Source: Streptomyces griseocarneus
GTDB lineage: Bacteria; Actinomycetota; Actinomycetes; Streptomycetales; Streptomycetaceae
Direction: 5' to 3'
Length of the DNA: 64,000 bases
Assembly (NCBI GenBank): GCA_003674045.1
Contig: PENC01000006.1
Location: 298,516 to 362,515 of the forward strand
Shown in pieces: positions 55,901-63,567 of this stretch. Positions within the stretch are counted from its first letter, which is position 1, and each line of letters opens with the position of its first letter. Made by a program: the position numbers and the translations under genes. The notes under the pieces were generated by a model. The model was not told the DNA's origin. It saw only the letters and a list, made by a program, of their open reading frames with translations, and made no database searches.

Positions 55901-56312
55901 AGCCACGCGGATCGCAGAGGAGAACGCCGACACGAGGGCGGGCGAAGACAGCCTCGGGGCCGTGGCTGCGGGAGCAGCGGCTGCCGGTGACTTCGCACGT
56001 GCCACAGCACTGCTCGAAGAAATCTCCAGCCGTGTCATACGCGAGGAGTCCACACCGGCAGTCGTCAAGGAAATGGCCCGAGCAGGTGCGCGGGAAGAGG
56101 CACGAGCCATGGCCGACGGCATCGTGGACCCCGTCCACCGGAGCAAGGCACTCGCAGCCATAGCCCAGTCATTCGGCTCTACGGCACAGGGGCGCGCCCT
56201 ACTCGTCGAAGCACTCTCTCTGGGCCCCTGGGACAACCTGATCGAGGAAATCGCCGGCGTAACACCCGAGCACCTGCCACTACTGGCAGACCTGGCCCTA
56301 CAGGAAGGCTAG
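52932..56312 (+). CDS. STAND-type ATPase with alpha-solenoid (TPR-like) tail
   Basis: About 1126 residues. A short Ser/Gly/Arg-rich head (GRASVRKSGEASARGSGSF) is followed by a P-loop NTPase with Walker A APAWAGKS (~83-90; the usual first Gly is Ala) and Walker B LVLVVDGLDED (~169-179), then a winged-helix-like region and ~700 residues of helical repeats (A.ALA.AGD..RA..LA type). No recognisable effector domain is seen. Codon 367 is TTA (54030-54032), implying bldA dependence. I favour ATG 52932 (GAGGAG upstream); a GTG at 52878 abuts the TetR stop. Signalling or defence roles are possible, unproven. Confidence 0.85.
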   Translation: MVDSGRASVRKSGEASARGSGSFANSGVIVYPTARRPAVSGYLLQVENMSAADFRGRENELAELSSFCTSELPGAAAYWRWLAPAWAGKSALLANFVLEPPPGIDIVSFFITSRWARQNDAAAFCEVVQRQLYSLLQEEEPLTTPYTRDEQVRLAMDRAARLCAERGRRLVLVVDGLDEDRGVTPGPDCHSIAALLPRVPPHGMRVVVAGRPHPPVPGDVPAGHPLRTDGINHWLEPSEHARAARWGAEQDLLRLHGDGGLGWELVGLTVAAGGGLSAQDFAELTGSRPRLVERELSAVSGRSFQRRSAHWSSDGPEIYVLAHEEIRQGAAEFVSEGELSGYRARLHEWAEQYRKAGWPESTPEYLLRGYTQFLRELRDAGRLVALACDTERCDRLWEATGADLEGLSEVSAAFEQVLSDGRESGTPDTSVALRLADARDRLHGRMANLPPELIALWARLGHTARAINLAKSQRDTDATVRALASVAGSLVAAGHADQAAGLANSVDHSDDQDLFLEEIAKSLAEARQPTEAMRVAQSINGAEPRAAALVAVIGALAKTGTHDTADERADAAPHALEATKAIAAVPNTITQVDLFAALAASLSVLGDSRQALELAGRAVSACGRSRAAFRRAQLLALAAQRLSTAPELMPQAVELAAVSVEIAAAIDDPAGVSWLFTSVAEGLAATGQYDRAMNLVDRFLIDRTDRDEGVCAIGITVAEAGDIDRALQLAEQLTEPIGRSRVLNAIGDALAKTGDPILVVQLAQRNLDVIGEIPNLHWRVKLLLGTANFLHRAGHEKRAHAVAVTATNIARSSVVAPGRVATLVKLAKVLVRSGQEAEGHHLINRSGEIADATVHGYGRLWSLAMAAKGLHWTGRTEQAEALLSLLLDEARQTVPRSERANAIERIAKAFGETGRPDRARALAIEILDLARTSDSPSLQGWDRCSAAGAFLAAADVDEAMKLVGALPEDAVPDFLNSVVKKLVEAGNLNRATRIAEENADTRAGEDSLGAVAAGAAAAGDFARATALLEEISSRVIREESTPAVVKEMARAGAREEARAMADGIVDPVHRSKALAAIAQSFGSTAQGRALLVEALSLGPWDNLIEEIAGVTPEHLPLLADLALQEG

Positions 56313-56317
56313 GGGCT

Positions 56318-56349
56318 CGCGCCCCAAAGGGGCGCGGGGAACTGCGCGC
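56318..56349. repeat. Dispersed palindromic repeat (module B)
   Basis: CGCGCCCCAAAGGGGCGCGG followed by GGAACTGCGCG, the inverted orientation of the copy at 29541. It directly follows the STAND stop and may end its transcript. The gap 56313-56679 otherwise holds nothing I can support. Confidence 0.85.
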
Positions 56350-56679
56350 TCAGCCACAACCACCCCGCAGCCGCAAACGCACCCCCACGCCCCACCCCAC
56401 TAAGCCGTGTCCGATAGGTCGTGTGACTGGGCCGGTGTGGCACCTGGCTGAGCATGTTGTGTGCCGCAGGCAATGCATCAGCCCCATCTGTCGCGTGTAG
56501 ACCTCTTGTGTGCGCGGGTGGTGTGCTTCGGGCGCTCCTGTTGCACCTATGGCCTGTGGTGAAACATGCAGCCACTCTGGCTGAAAATCAGCGCCGGGTA
56601 TCCGATTTACCCATCGCGGCCGGTGAGGCGCTCTGTGCCTCCGGCGGCCGGCGCTGGCGTACGAGGAGGCTGATCGTCA

Positions 56680-57210
56680 ATGATTCGGCAACGGCTGCTC
56701 GCCGCACTGGCGACGCTCGCCGCGACGGCATCCATGGTCTTCGGCATCGCGCCGATGGCCCACGCCGCCGCCGTGGATGTCGCCTGCACCGGGACGACCC
56801 AGGTCACCTACACCCCGGGACTGCAGGAGAAGCCCAGGCCCGTCCACTTCGACGAACACGACTTCTACACCACCTGCACGTCCTCGGACCCCACGATCAA
56901 GACCGGCAGCACGTCAGTCAGCGCCACCGTCACGCTCTCGTGCACGAACTTCCTGCGCTCGGGCACGGCCCCCAACCCCATCACCTGGAACAACGGCCAG
57001 ACCAGCAACCTCCTCCTCAACTACGCCGCCACCTTCGCCGACGGCGTGTACACCCTTGAGGGCAACGGGGTCGTGACGGACGGAGAATTCCAGGGCGACT
57101 CCGCCAAGCTGATCCTCACCTACACCCAGCCGGACGTCCTCCAGTGCCTTTCCTCGCAAGGTCAGACCATGCAGATCGGCCCGGCAGCCGTGACGATCAA
57201 CGGTAAGTGA
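56680..57210 (+). CDS. Secreted protein of unknown function
   Basis: A 176-residue protein with a signal peptide (MIRQRLLAALATLAATAS...APMAHAAA) and a beta-rich mature domain with four Cys (VACTGTTQVTY, TTCTSSDP, LSCTNFLRSG, LQCLSSQG) likely in two disulfides. Resembles the many small extracellular proteins of streptomycetes; no function is assignable. ATG at 56680 follows GAGGAGG. Confidence 0.85.
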   Translation: MIRQRLLAALATLAATASMVFGIAPMAHAAAVDVACTGTTQVTYTPGLQEKPRPVHFDEHDFYTTCTSSDPTIKTGSTSVSATVTLSCTNFLRSGTAPNPITWNNGQTSNLLLNYAATFADGVYTLEGNGVVTDGEFQGDSAKLILTYTQPDVLQCLSSQGQTMQIGPAAVTINGK

Positions 57211-57220
57211 CCCCCCGACG

Positions 57221-57262
57221 GTGATGGGGTGCCTCGGAGCGGAATCCGAGGCACCCCATCAC
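57221..57262. terminator. Strong bidirectional terminator
   Basis: Perfect 18-bp arms (57221-57238, 57245-57262) with loop GCGGAA between convergent genes ending at 57210 and 57380. Confidence 0.9.
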
Positions 57263-57379
57263 ATCGTTCTGCCGGACTGAACCGTCGAGGAGGCCGTAAC
57301 CGGCGCTGAGTCAACGCATCGACGGACCGGCGCCGACCCGCCGGACATGCCCTAGGCGCAACCAAAGACGTGGGAACCG

Positions 57380-59080
57380 TCAGAAGCCGGCAGGCTCGAC
57401 GTAAACCCCCCACTCCTCCTTCAGCACTCCACAAATCTCACCCATAGTCGCTTCCGCCCGCACCGCGTCCAGCATCGGCCCGATCATGTTGGACCCGTCC
57501 CGCGCGGCAGCCAACATCGCATCCAGCGCCGCGGAAACCGCCGCGTCGTCCCGCCGGGCCTTCCGCTCGGCCAGCACCCGCACCTGCTCCCGTTCCACCT
57601 CATGGCTCACCCGGAGAATCTCCAGATCCCCGGTGACAGAACCATGGTGGACGTTGACGCCGACGACCCGCTTCTCGCCCTTCTCCAGCGCCTGCTGGTA
57701 GCGGAACGCGGACTCGGCGATCTCGCCGGTGAACCAGCCGTCCTCGATGCCGCGCAGAATGCCGGAAGTGATCGGGCCGATGGGGTGCTGCCCGTCCGGA
57801 TGGGCCCGCAGCCCCCGTTCCTTGATCTGGTCGAAGATCTTCTCCGCGTCGGCCTCGATGCGGTCGGTCAGCTGCTCCACGTACCACGAACCGCCCAGCG
57901 GGTCCGCGACGTTGGCGACGCCGGTCTCCTCCATCAGGACCTGCTGCGTCCGCAGGGCGATCTCCGCCGCCTGCTCGCTCGGCAGGGCGAGGGTCTCGTC
58001 CAGCGCGTTCGTGTGCAGCGAGTTCGTACCGCCCAGGACCGCGGAGAGGGCCTCCACAGCCGTACGGACCACGTTGTTGTACGGCTGCTGGGCGGTCAGC
58101 GAGACGCCCGCCGTCTGGGTGTGGAAGCGCAGCCACTGCGCCTTGTCACTCTTGGCGCCGTAGACGTCGCGCATCCACCGGGCCCAGATGCGCCGCGCCG
58201 CGCGGAACTTGGCGATCTCCTCGAAGAAGTCCACGTGCGCGTCGAAGAAGAACGACAGGCCCGGCGCGAACGTGTCGACGTCCAGGCCGCGCGAGAGGCC
58301 CAGCTCGACGTAGCCGAAGCCGTCCGCCAGCGTGTACGCGAGCTCCTGCGCGGCCGTCGCGCCCGCCTCGCGAATGTGGTAGCCGGAGACCGACAGCGGC
58401 TTGTACGCGGGGATGCCGCGCGTGCAGTGCTCCATCAGGTCGCCGATCAGGCGCAGGTGCGGCTCCGGCGGGAACAGCCACTCCTTCTGGGCGATGTACT
58501 CCTTGAAGATGTCCGTCTGGAGCGTGCCGTTGAGGACGGCCGGGTCGACGCCCTGGCGCTCGGCGGCGACCAGGTACATGCAGAAGGCCGGCACGGCCGG
58601 GCCGCTGATCGTCATCGACGTCGTGACGTCGCCGAGCGGGATGTCCTTGAAGAGGATCTCCATGTCGGCGGCGGTGTCTATGGCCACGCCGCAGTGGCCG
58701 ACCTCGCCGAGCGCGCGCGGGTCGTCGGAGTCGCGGCCCATGAGCGTGGGCATGTCGAAGGCCACGGAGAGGCCGCCGCCGCCCGCGGCGAGGATCATCT
58801 TGTAGCGCTCGTTGGTCTGCTCGGCGTTGCCGAAGCCCGCGAACTGCCGGATCGTCCAGGTGCGGCCGCGGTAGCCGGTCGGGTGCAGGCCGCGCGTGAA
58901 GGGGTACTCCCCCGGCCAGCCGATCCGCTCGAAGCCCTCGTACGTGTCACCGGGGCGCGGCCCGTAGACGGGCTCCACCGGGTCGCCGGAGAGCGTGGTG
59001 AAGTCCGCGTCCCGCTTGCGGGCCTTGTCGTACCGCGCCTGCCAGCGTTGGCGTCCCGCCTCGATCGACGCTGCGTCCAT
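57380..59080 (-). CDS. icmA: Isobutyryl-CoA mutase large subunit
   Basis: A 566-residue acyl-CoA mutase large subunit lacking the C-terminal cobalamin-binding domain, as in IcmA, whose B12 domain is the separate IcmB. Residues 80 and 198 are Phe (WTIRQFAGFG) and Gln (EYIAQKE), the pair reported to distinguish isobutyryl-CoA mutase from methylmalonyl-CoA mutase (Tyr, Arg). It interconverts isobutyryl- and n-butyryl-CoA, supplying polyketide/fatty-acid precursors and valine breakdown. I used ATG 59080, which gives the family length; the open frame to 59239 runs through a palindrome and is not needed. No icmB is in the window. Confidence 0.95.
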   Translation of the reverse strand: MDAASIEAGRQRWQARYDKARKRDADFTTLSGDPVEPVYGPRPGDTYEGFERIGWPGEYPFTRGLHPTGYRGRTWTIRQFAGFGNAEQTNERYKMILAAGGGGLSVAFDMPTLMGRDSDDPRALGEVGHCGVAIDTAADMEILFKDIPLGDVTTSMTISGPAVPAFCMYLVAAERQGVDPAVLNGTLQTDIFKEYIAQKEWLFPPEPHLRLIGDLMEHCTRGIPAYKPLSVSGYHIREAGATAAQELAYTLADGFGYVELGLSRGLDVDTFAPGLSFFFDAHVDFFEEIAKFRAARRIWARWMRDVYGAKSDKAQWLRFHTQTAGVSLTAQQPYNNVVRTAVEALSAVLGGTNSLHTNALDETLALPSEQAAEIALRTQQVLMEETGVANVADPLGGSWYVEQLTDRIEADAEKIFDQIKERGLRAHPDGQHPIGPITSGILRGIEDGWFTGEIAESAFRYQQALEKGEKRVVGVNVHHGSVTGDLEILRVSHEVEREQVRVLAERKARRDDAAVSAALDAMLAAARDGSNMIGPMLDAVRAEATMGEICGVLKEEWGVYVEPAGF

Positions 59081-59189
59081 GGGTCTGCGACCGCCTCTCC
59101 GCGCCCCCGGCGCGAGTTTCGTGTCTTCGGCGGCTGGTGGTGCCGCGCGGGCTGCCTCCTCAAGAGGGATCGCCTCACCGGAGGAGCCA

Positions 59190-59215
59190 GATTTACTAGG
59201 ACGTCCTACTAAATC
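59190..59215. promoter_or_regulatory. 26-bp near-perfect palindrome upstream of icmA
   Basis: GATTTACTAGGAC/GTCCTACTAAATC, one mismatch over 13-base arms, centred between 59202 and 59203, ~110 bases before the icmA ATG. Size and symmetry fit a TetR-type operator; the regulator is not adjacent. Confidence 0.65.
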
Positions 59216-59258
59216 GTCGCGCAACAAAGCCCCGAACACAAGGGCTGTCCGGGGCGGG

Positions 59259-59286
59259 CGCGCCGCGCGCGGGAGCGCGCGGCGCG
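59259..59286 (-). terminator. Hairpin after DUF3817 gene
   Basis: Perfect 12-bp GC-only arms (59259-59270, 59275-59286), loop GGGA, 22 bases past the stop at 59308 on the minus strand. No T-run. Confidence 0.6.
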
Positions 59287-59307
59287 GCGAAGGTGCGGGA
59301 TCGCAGG

Positions 59308-59631
59308 TCAGGCGGGCGCCTGCGCCGCGACCAGCGGCTCCAGGTCACGCGTGGCCTTGCGCTCGACGAAGAACGCGGCCGTGGGGATCGTGCCCGCGAC
59401 GAGCGTCCACACGAGTCGCCCGAACGGCCACTTGGCCTTGGAGGCGAGGTCGAAGGCGAAGACCAGGTAGAGGACGTAGAGCCAGCCGTGCGCGATGGCG
59501 ACGACGCGGACCGGACCCGACACGTCCATGTCCAGCCCGTACTTGGCGATCATGCCGATCGTCAGCAGGATCAGCAGCACACCCGTGACGTACGCCAGGA
59601 CGCGGTAGCGGGTCAGCACGCTTTGTTTCAT
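59308..59631 (-). CDS. DUF3817 small membrane protein
   Basis: A 107-residue protein with three predicted helices (LAYVTGVLLILLTIGMIAKY; VVAIAHGWLYVLYLVFAFDLA; LVWTLVAGTIPTAAFFVER). The HGWLYV.Y.....DLA..KW pattern is the DUF3817 signature. Function unknown; conserved in actinobacteria. ATG at 59631. Confidence 0.9.
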   Translation of the reverse strand: MKQSVLTRYRVLAYVTGVLLILLTIGMIAKYGLDMDVSGPVRVVAIAHGWLYVLYLVFAFDLASKAKWPFGRLVWTLVAGTIPTAAFFVERKATRDLEPLVAAQAPA

Positions 59632-59720
59632 GCAACGAGCGTAACCGCCCGATCCAGCCGATCTTCGGCACCCCCGCCGAAACGGGCCCGTGCCCGAAGG
59701 GGCGCGGGGCTGTATTCATT

Positions 59721-59790
59721 GTGCGGCTCCGCCGCGTGGGCGCGACCAGCCCCGTAAGGGGCGCGGGGAACTGCGCGACCAGCCCCCACC
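59721..59790. repeat. Dispersed repeat (modules A and B)
   Basis: The inverted copy of module A (59722-59750) is identical over 29 bases to 47572-47600. It is followed by module B (CCCCGTAAGGGGCGCGGGGA then ACTGCGCG). The gap 59632-59886 also has a GC-rich hairpin (~59845-59863) that may end the MarR transcript. Confidence 0.85.
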
Positions 59791-59886
59791 GGACCCGCGG
59801 CCGCGCACCAAGCGCAACACGCACCCCATTAGGCAAGGGGCCCCGGGGGCGGAGCCCCCGGAAGCGGAGTGACCCAGAGGGTCACG

Positions 59887-60405
59887 TCACCCCTCGTCCG
59901 GCTCCGCGAAATCCTCCGCAGCCACCCGCAGGGGCCGAAGCATGTCGAAGATCCGCCCGCACTCCTCCGCGTCGTACACGCCCAGCCCGAAGTCCATCGC
60001 CATGAGATCCCTCGTGGCCGCCTCCACCACCTCGCGCCCCTTGTCCGTGATCGACGCGAGCGTGCCGCGCCCGTCGTTCGGGTTGGGGCGCTTGGCGACG
60101 AGCCCGGAGGCCACGAGCCGGTCGACGGTGTTGGTGACGGACGTGGGGTGCACCATGAGCCGCTCGCCGATCTTCGACATCGGCAGCTCGCCCGCCCGGC
60201 TGAAGGTGAGCAGCACCAGCGCCTCGTAACGCGCGAAGGTCAGCCCGTACGGCTTGACGACCGCGTCGACCTGGCCGAGCAGGATCTGGTGGGCGCGCAT
60301 GATCGAGGTGATCGCGCCCATGGACGGCACGGACCCCCAGCGCTGCTTCCACAGTTCGTCGGCGCGGGCGATGGGATCGAAGGAGAGGCTGAGCGGCTTG
60401 GGCAC
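59887..60405 (-). CDS. MarR-family regulator
   Basis: A 172-residue winged-helix regulator: LTFARYEALVLLTFSRAGELPMSKIGERLMVHPTSVTNTVDRLVASGLV (in pieces) with wing RRPNPNDGRGTLASITDKGR-like sequence (KRPNPNDGRG). GTG start at 60405; TAGGCT on the minus strand (60412-60417) ends 6 bases before it, suggesting a leaderless transcript. Target unknown; DUF3817 follows downstream. Confidence 0.93.
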   Translation of the reverse strand: MPKPLSLSFDPIARADELWKQRWGSVPSMGAITSIMRAHQILLGQVDAVVKPYGLTFARYEALVLLTFSRAGELPMSKIGERLMVHPTSVTNTVDRLVASGLVAKRPNPNDGRGTLASITDKGREVVEAATRDLMAMDFGLGVYDAEECGRIFDMLRPLRVAAEDFAEPDEG

Positions 60406-60414
60406 GGCCCGAGC

Positions 60415-60801
60415 CTACCGCCCGCCCGCGCCACGGATTCGGCGATCAGGACAGCGATCGGCACGCGAGCGCACGACACCGCGCACGACCACTCCGGCCA
60501 CGGCCGTACCCACGGCCCCCGCGGCGGCGACCACCAGATGAACGGGCACGTACTCCGCGACGGCGCCCGCGAGGGCGACCGCGGGCAGTGCCGCGCCGAG
60601 CGTCGGCCGCGCCACGTAGACGAGGAAGGGCAGCAGGGTCACGGCGGCCACCGGCAGCACGATCCGTTCCCGGCCGCGCGGCCCGAGCAGGGAGCCCGCG
60701 ACCCCCGACCCGGAACTCGGGCACACGGAAAACAGCACGGTAACCGCCGGAAGCGGCACTCTCGGATATCGCGACCATGGCCGCAGCGTGCCGGGCGGCA
60801 C
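60415..60801 (-). CDS. Hypothetical small membrane protein
   Basis: The minus-strand frame encodes hydrophobic segments (IVLPVAAVTLLPFLVYVA; LPAVALAGAVAEYVPVHLVVAAAGAVGTAVAGVVV) and a basic tail, ending 9 bases before the MarR start. The N-terminal ~40 residues look non-conserved and the true start is uncertain. Could be a remnant of a larger transporter. Its stop overlaps the putative MarR -10 box. Confidence 0.4.
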   Translation of the reverse strand: MPPGTLRPWSRYPRVPLPAVTVLFSVCPSSGSGVAGSLLGPRGRERIVLPVAAVTLLPFLVYVARPTLGAALPAVALAGAVAEYVPVHLVVAAAGAVGTAVAGVVVRGVVRSRADRCPDRRIRGAGGR

Positions 60802-60847
60802 CGGACGGTCCTGGAGTTTCGGCTGGACCCGAAACGGGGTGCGGCGC

Positions 60848-61180
60848 TCAACCAGGGACGTTGAACGCCACGGACTTCGGCGGCCTTCCGAAGATGGCGT
60901 TCTGTCCCGGCGGAATGTTCAGTACGAACGACTGGCAGTTTTCGTCGCTGTAGAGACTCGCCGTGCCGTCCGTTTCGTTGGTCGCGCCGGTCGCGCCGCC
61001 CCCGTTCAGGGTGAAGCAGGAGTTGTCGACGGGGTTGTTCAGTTCGAACTCGGCGCCACTGCCTGTGGTGTAGGTGAACGTACCGTTGGCGGCGAAGCTG
61101 CTGGTGGCGAGGCCGGTCGCCAGTACGGCGGCTGTGCCGATGATCAGACCTGCTCTTCCTGGCCACTTGAGTGCGCGCAT
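60848..61180 (-). CDS. Small secreted protein
   Basis: A 110-residue protein with a signal peptide (GLIIGTAAVLATGLATSSFA) and a mature domain containing two Cys (NSCFTLNGGG, DENCQSFVLNIPPGQ). It loosely resembles small extracellular beta proteins of actinomycetes; family not recognised. ATG at 61180 follows GAGGAGA; the open frame upstream to 61339 is not needed. Confidence 0.75.
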   Translation of the reverse strand: MRALKWPGRAGLIIGTAAVLATGLATSSFAANGTFTYTTGSGAEFELNNPVDNSCFTLNGGGATGATNETDGTASLYSDENCQSFVLNIPPGQNAIFGRPPKSVAFNVPG

Positions 61181-61406
61181 GGGGCTCTCCTCACAGAACG
61201 CCCGAAGGGTCAGCTCTCCGGGTGAAGAGTCCGCCTTGCGGGGGCTTACCCGTAAGCCCTGCAACAGGAAATCACTCCGACGAGTGAGCGTGAGGAACGG
61301 CCCGCACCTGGCCCGTTTCATGCAGGTACAGAGTGCCACCGCTCCGCTTACGATCGCTCACGTACCGTTGCCGAATCGTACGCCTGACCGGGAAGGTCCA
61401 CACATC

Positions 61407-62564
61407 GTGTCGTTAGCGAGAGATGGCAAGGGAGCCCCGATACCCGAGGTGGGCCGGGAGTCGGCGGGGGCACCGACCTTCGGTATAGAGGAGGAGTTCT
61501 TCCTCGCCGACCGGGAGACGCGGGAGACGGTGGCCCGGGCGCCGGAGGTCGTCAAGCAGGCCCGCGACCGGCTCGGGGACCAGGCGGGGCCCGAGCTCTT
61601 CACCACCACGGTCGAGACGCGCACCCGCCCCGTCGGCACGCTCGACGAGATGCGGGAACAGCTCCGCTGGCTGCGCGAAGGGCTCGCGGCGGCGGCGCGC
61701 GAGGCCGACTGCCGGGTGGTGGCGTCCGGGATTCCGGTCATTCCTCCCTCCGGCCCGCCGTCGATCGTCGACGAGCCGCGCTACCGGCGGCTGGCCGATC
61801 TCTACGGCCCGTTCGTCACCCACGACCAGCACACCAGCGCGTGCGCCTGCCACATCCACGTCGCCGTGCCCGACCGCGAAGAGGCCGTGCAGCTCTCCAA
61901 CCACCTGCGGCCCTGGCTGCCTACGCTGCAGGCACTGGCGGCCAACTCGCCCTTCCAGGACGGCCTGGACAGCGGCTTCGCGAGCTGGCGGGCGCTGCAT
62001 TTCGGCCGCTGGCCGCACGTGGGGCCGACGCCGCTGTGCGAGGACGCGGCGGCCTACGACGACCTGCTGGACAGACTCGTCGAGTCCGGCATGCTCTTCG
62101 ACCGCAGACACGCCTACTGGTACGCCCGCCCCGCGGAACGCTGGCCGACCCTGGAGGTCAGGGTCCCCGACGTGAACGCCGATCTGGACACGGTGCTGCT
62201 CGTGGCGAGCCTGACCCGCGCCCTGAGCACCGTCCTCCTCGCCGCCATCCGCCGGGGCGCGCCCGTCCCGGACATCCCCGACCCCTTGCTGCGCGCCGCC
62301 CACTGGCGCGCCGCCCACGACGGCCCGGCCGGCTCGGGCCTCGACCCCTTCACAGGCCACCTGCGCCCCACGGCGGACCTGATCGCCCGGCTCATCGCCC
62401 ACGCCACCCCCGCACTGGAGGACACGGGCGAACTCCCCTTCGTCCACCGCACCTGGGCCCGCCTCCGGGTACAGGGCGGGGGCGCGCAGCGCCAACGAGC
62501 CGTGTACGCCCGCCGGGGCGATCTGCGGGACGTCGTCGACGAGTTGACCGTGGGAGAACGGTGA
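61407..62564 (+). CDS. YbdK-family carboxylate-amine ligase (GCS2)
   Basis: A 385-residue glutamate-cysteine-ligase-type enzyme. TFGIEEEFFLAD is the nucleotide/metal-binding start; later CACHIHVAVPDREEAV, RPWLPTLQALAANSPFQDG and RPAERWPTLEVRVPDV are typical of YbdK/GCS2. It forms a gamma-glutamyl or similar amide with ATP; actinobacteria use MshC for mycothiol, so a classical glutathione role is unlikely. GTG at 61407 follows GGAAGG. Confidence 0.9.
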   Translation: MSLARDGKGAPIPEVGRESAGAPTFGIEEEFFLADRETRETVARAPEVVKQARDRLGDQAGPELFTTTVETRTRPVGTLDEMREQLRWLREGLAAAAREADCRVVASGIPVIPPSGPPSIVDEPRYRRLADLYGPFVTHDQHTSACACHIHVAVPDREEAVQLSNHLRPWLPTLQALAANSPFQDGLDSGFASWRALHFGRWPHVGPTPLCEDAAAYDDLLDRLVESGMLFDRRHAYWYARPAERWPTLEVRVPDVNADLDTVLLVASLTRALSTVLLAAIRRGAPVPDIPDPLLRAAHWRAAHDGPAGSGLDPFTGHLRPTADLIARLIAHATPALEDTGELPFVHRTWARLRVQGGGAQRQRAVYARRGDLRDVVDELTVGER

Positions 62565-62571
62565 GGGCGGA

Positions 62572-62958
62572 TCAATCCCTCACCCAGGACCGAAGGCGAG
62601 CCGCCGTCGTCCGCAGGGTGAGGGTGCCGTCGCGGACGCCGCCGACCAGCTCGGCCATGCCGCCCCCTGGCGGCTTCACCGGCTGGCCCGACTCACGCAT
62701 GTAGCGCATGGCCAGCGCGCAGCCGACCAGACCGTTGTAATCCGCCAGCGGGCGCGTGACCGCGAACATCTGCAACAGGACCGCGGCCCGGACCGGTACC
62801 TCCACGTAAAAGGGCTCCCCGGCGTGGAGTTCGTAAGTGTGACGGTGGACCGCCGCCGAGAGCGCGCCCCGGTCGTCGATACCGATTTCGCGCCCCGACT
62901 GCTCCTCGAACTGCTGGAGCGACTCCTCGATCCAGCGGGCGTCGATCCGCAGATACAT
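62572..62958 (-). CDS. Fic/Doc-like toxin with degenerate active site
   Basis: A 128-residue Fic-fold protein (N-terminal MYLRIDARWIEESL, ALSAAVHRHTYELHAGE). The catalytic Fic loop, normally HPFxxGN(K/G)R, reads RPLADYNGLVG: the His is Arg and the Gly-Asn-Lys pattern is altered. Enzymatic AMP transfer is therefore doubtful. Start overlaps the antitoxin stop (TGATG). Confidence 0.8.
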   Translation of the reverse strand: MYLRIDARWIEESLQQFEEQSGREIGIDDRGALSAAVHRHTYELHAGEPFYVEVPVRAAVLLQMFAVTRPLADYNGLVGCALAMRYMRESGQPVKPPGGGMAELVGGVRDGTLTLRTTAARLRSWVRD

Positions 62959-63182
62959 CAGCGGTCCCCCACCGGGAACGCGTCCTCGAACTCGGACAGG
63001 AGCTCCACCATGTCGTCGACCAGCCCCGAGACGAACGCGTCCCGGACCGGTTCGACCTCGCTCTCCACCAGACCGGAGACGTACGCCTGCAAGGTCACCC
63101 CTTTGCGGTCGGCACGCGCCTTGAGCAACGCGTATGTGTGCGGATCCACCCGGACGTTCAACTGCCTCTGTTCCGCTGCCAC
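62958..63182 (-). CDS. Ribbon-helix-helix antitoxin
   Basis: A 74-residue protein with an RHH DNA-binding start (RQLNVRVDPHTYALLKARADRKGVTLQAYV) and an acidic C-terminal tail that would bind the toxin. It is translationally coupled to the Fic-like gene. Together they look like a type II toxin-antitoxin pair with a decayed toxin. Confidence 0.88.
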   Translation of the reverse strand: MAAEQRQLNVRVDPHTYALLKARADRKGVTLQAYVSGLVESEVEPVRDAFVSGLVDDMVELLSEFEDAFPVGDR

Positions 63183-63270
63183 AAGGGGATGCTAGCGATT
63201 GCTAGACCGCTTGGAGGTCCCGAGCGCATCAGCACGAAAATTCGAGCCAGCAAGTGCGGGTTCGGTGGGG

Positions 63271-63505
63271 GCTGGTCGCGCTCGCGCGGCGGAGCCGCAC
63301 AGTGTCACAGCCTCGCGCCCCTTGGGTTGTCTGTGGGCCGGGGGCGTTGCCTCCGGGCGGGAACCTGGAACGCGGTGCGTGCGGGTGATGCGGGTTGGGT
63401 GCTGTACTTCGTGCACCGTCGTTCCAGAACCCCGCCCTCCGGCCCCGCCCCCTCCACCGGAGGTCGACCGCGCCCCGTCAGGGGCGCGGGGAACTGCGCG
63501 ACCAG
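63271..63505. repeat. Dispersed repeat modules A and B in a 385-base gap
   Basis: Module A copy at 63271-63300 (two differences from 47572) and module B at ~63472-63505 (CGCCCCGTCAGGGGCGCGGG then GAACTGCGCG). The gap 63183-63567 contains no gene I can support. Confidence 0.8.
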
Positions 63506-63567
63506 CCCCCACCGGGCCCGCAGACGTGCGCGCAGCGCAGCGACCCGCACCGGGATAGGCTCGGCCG

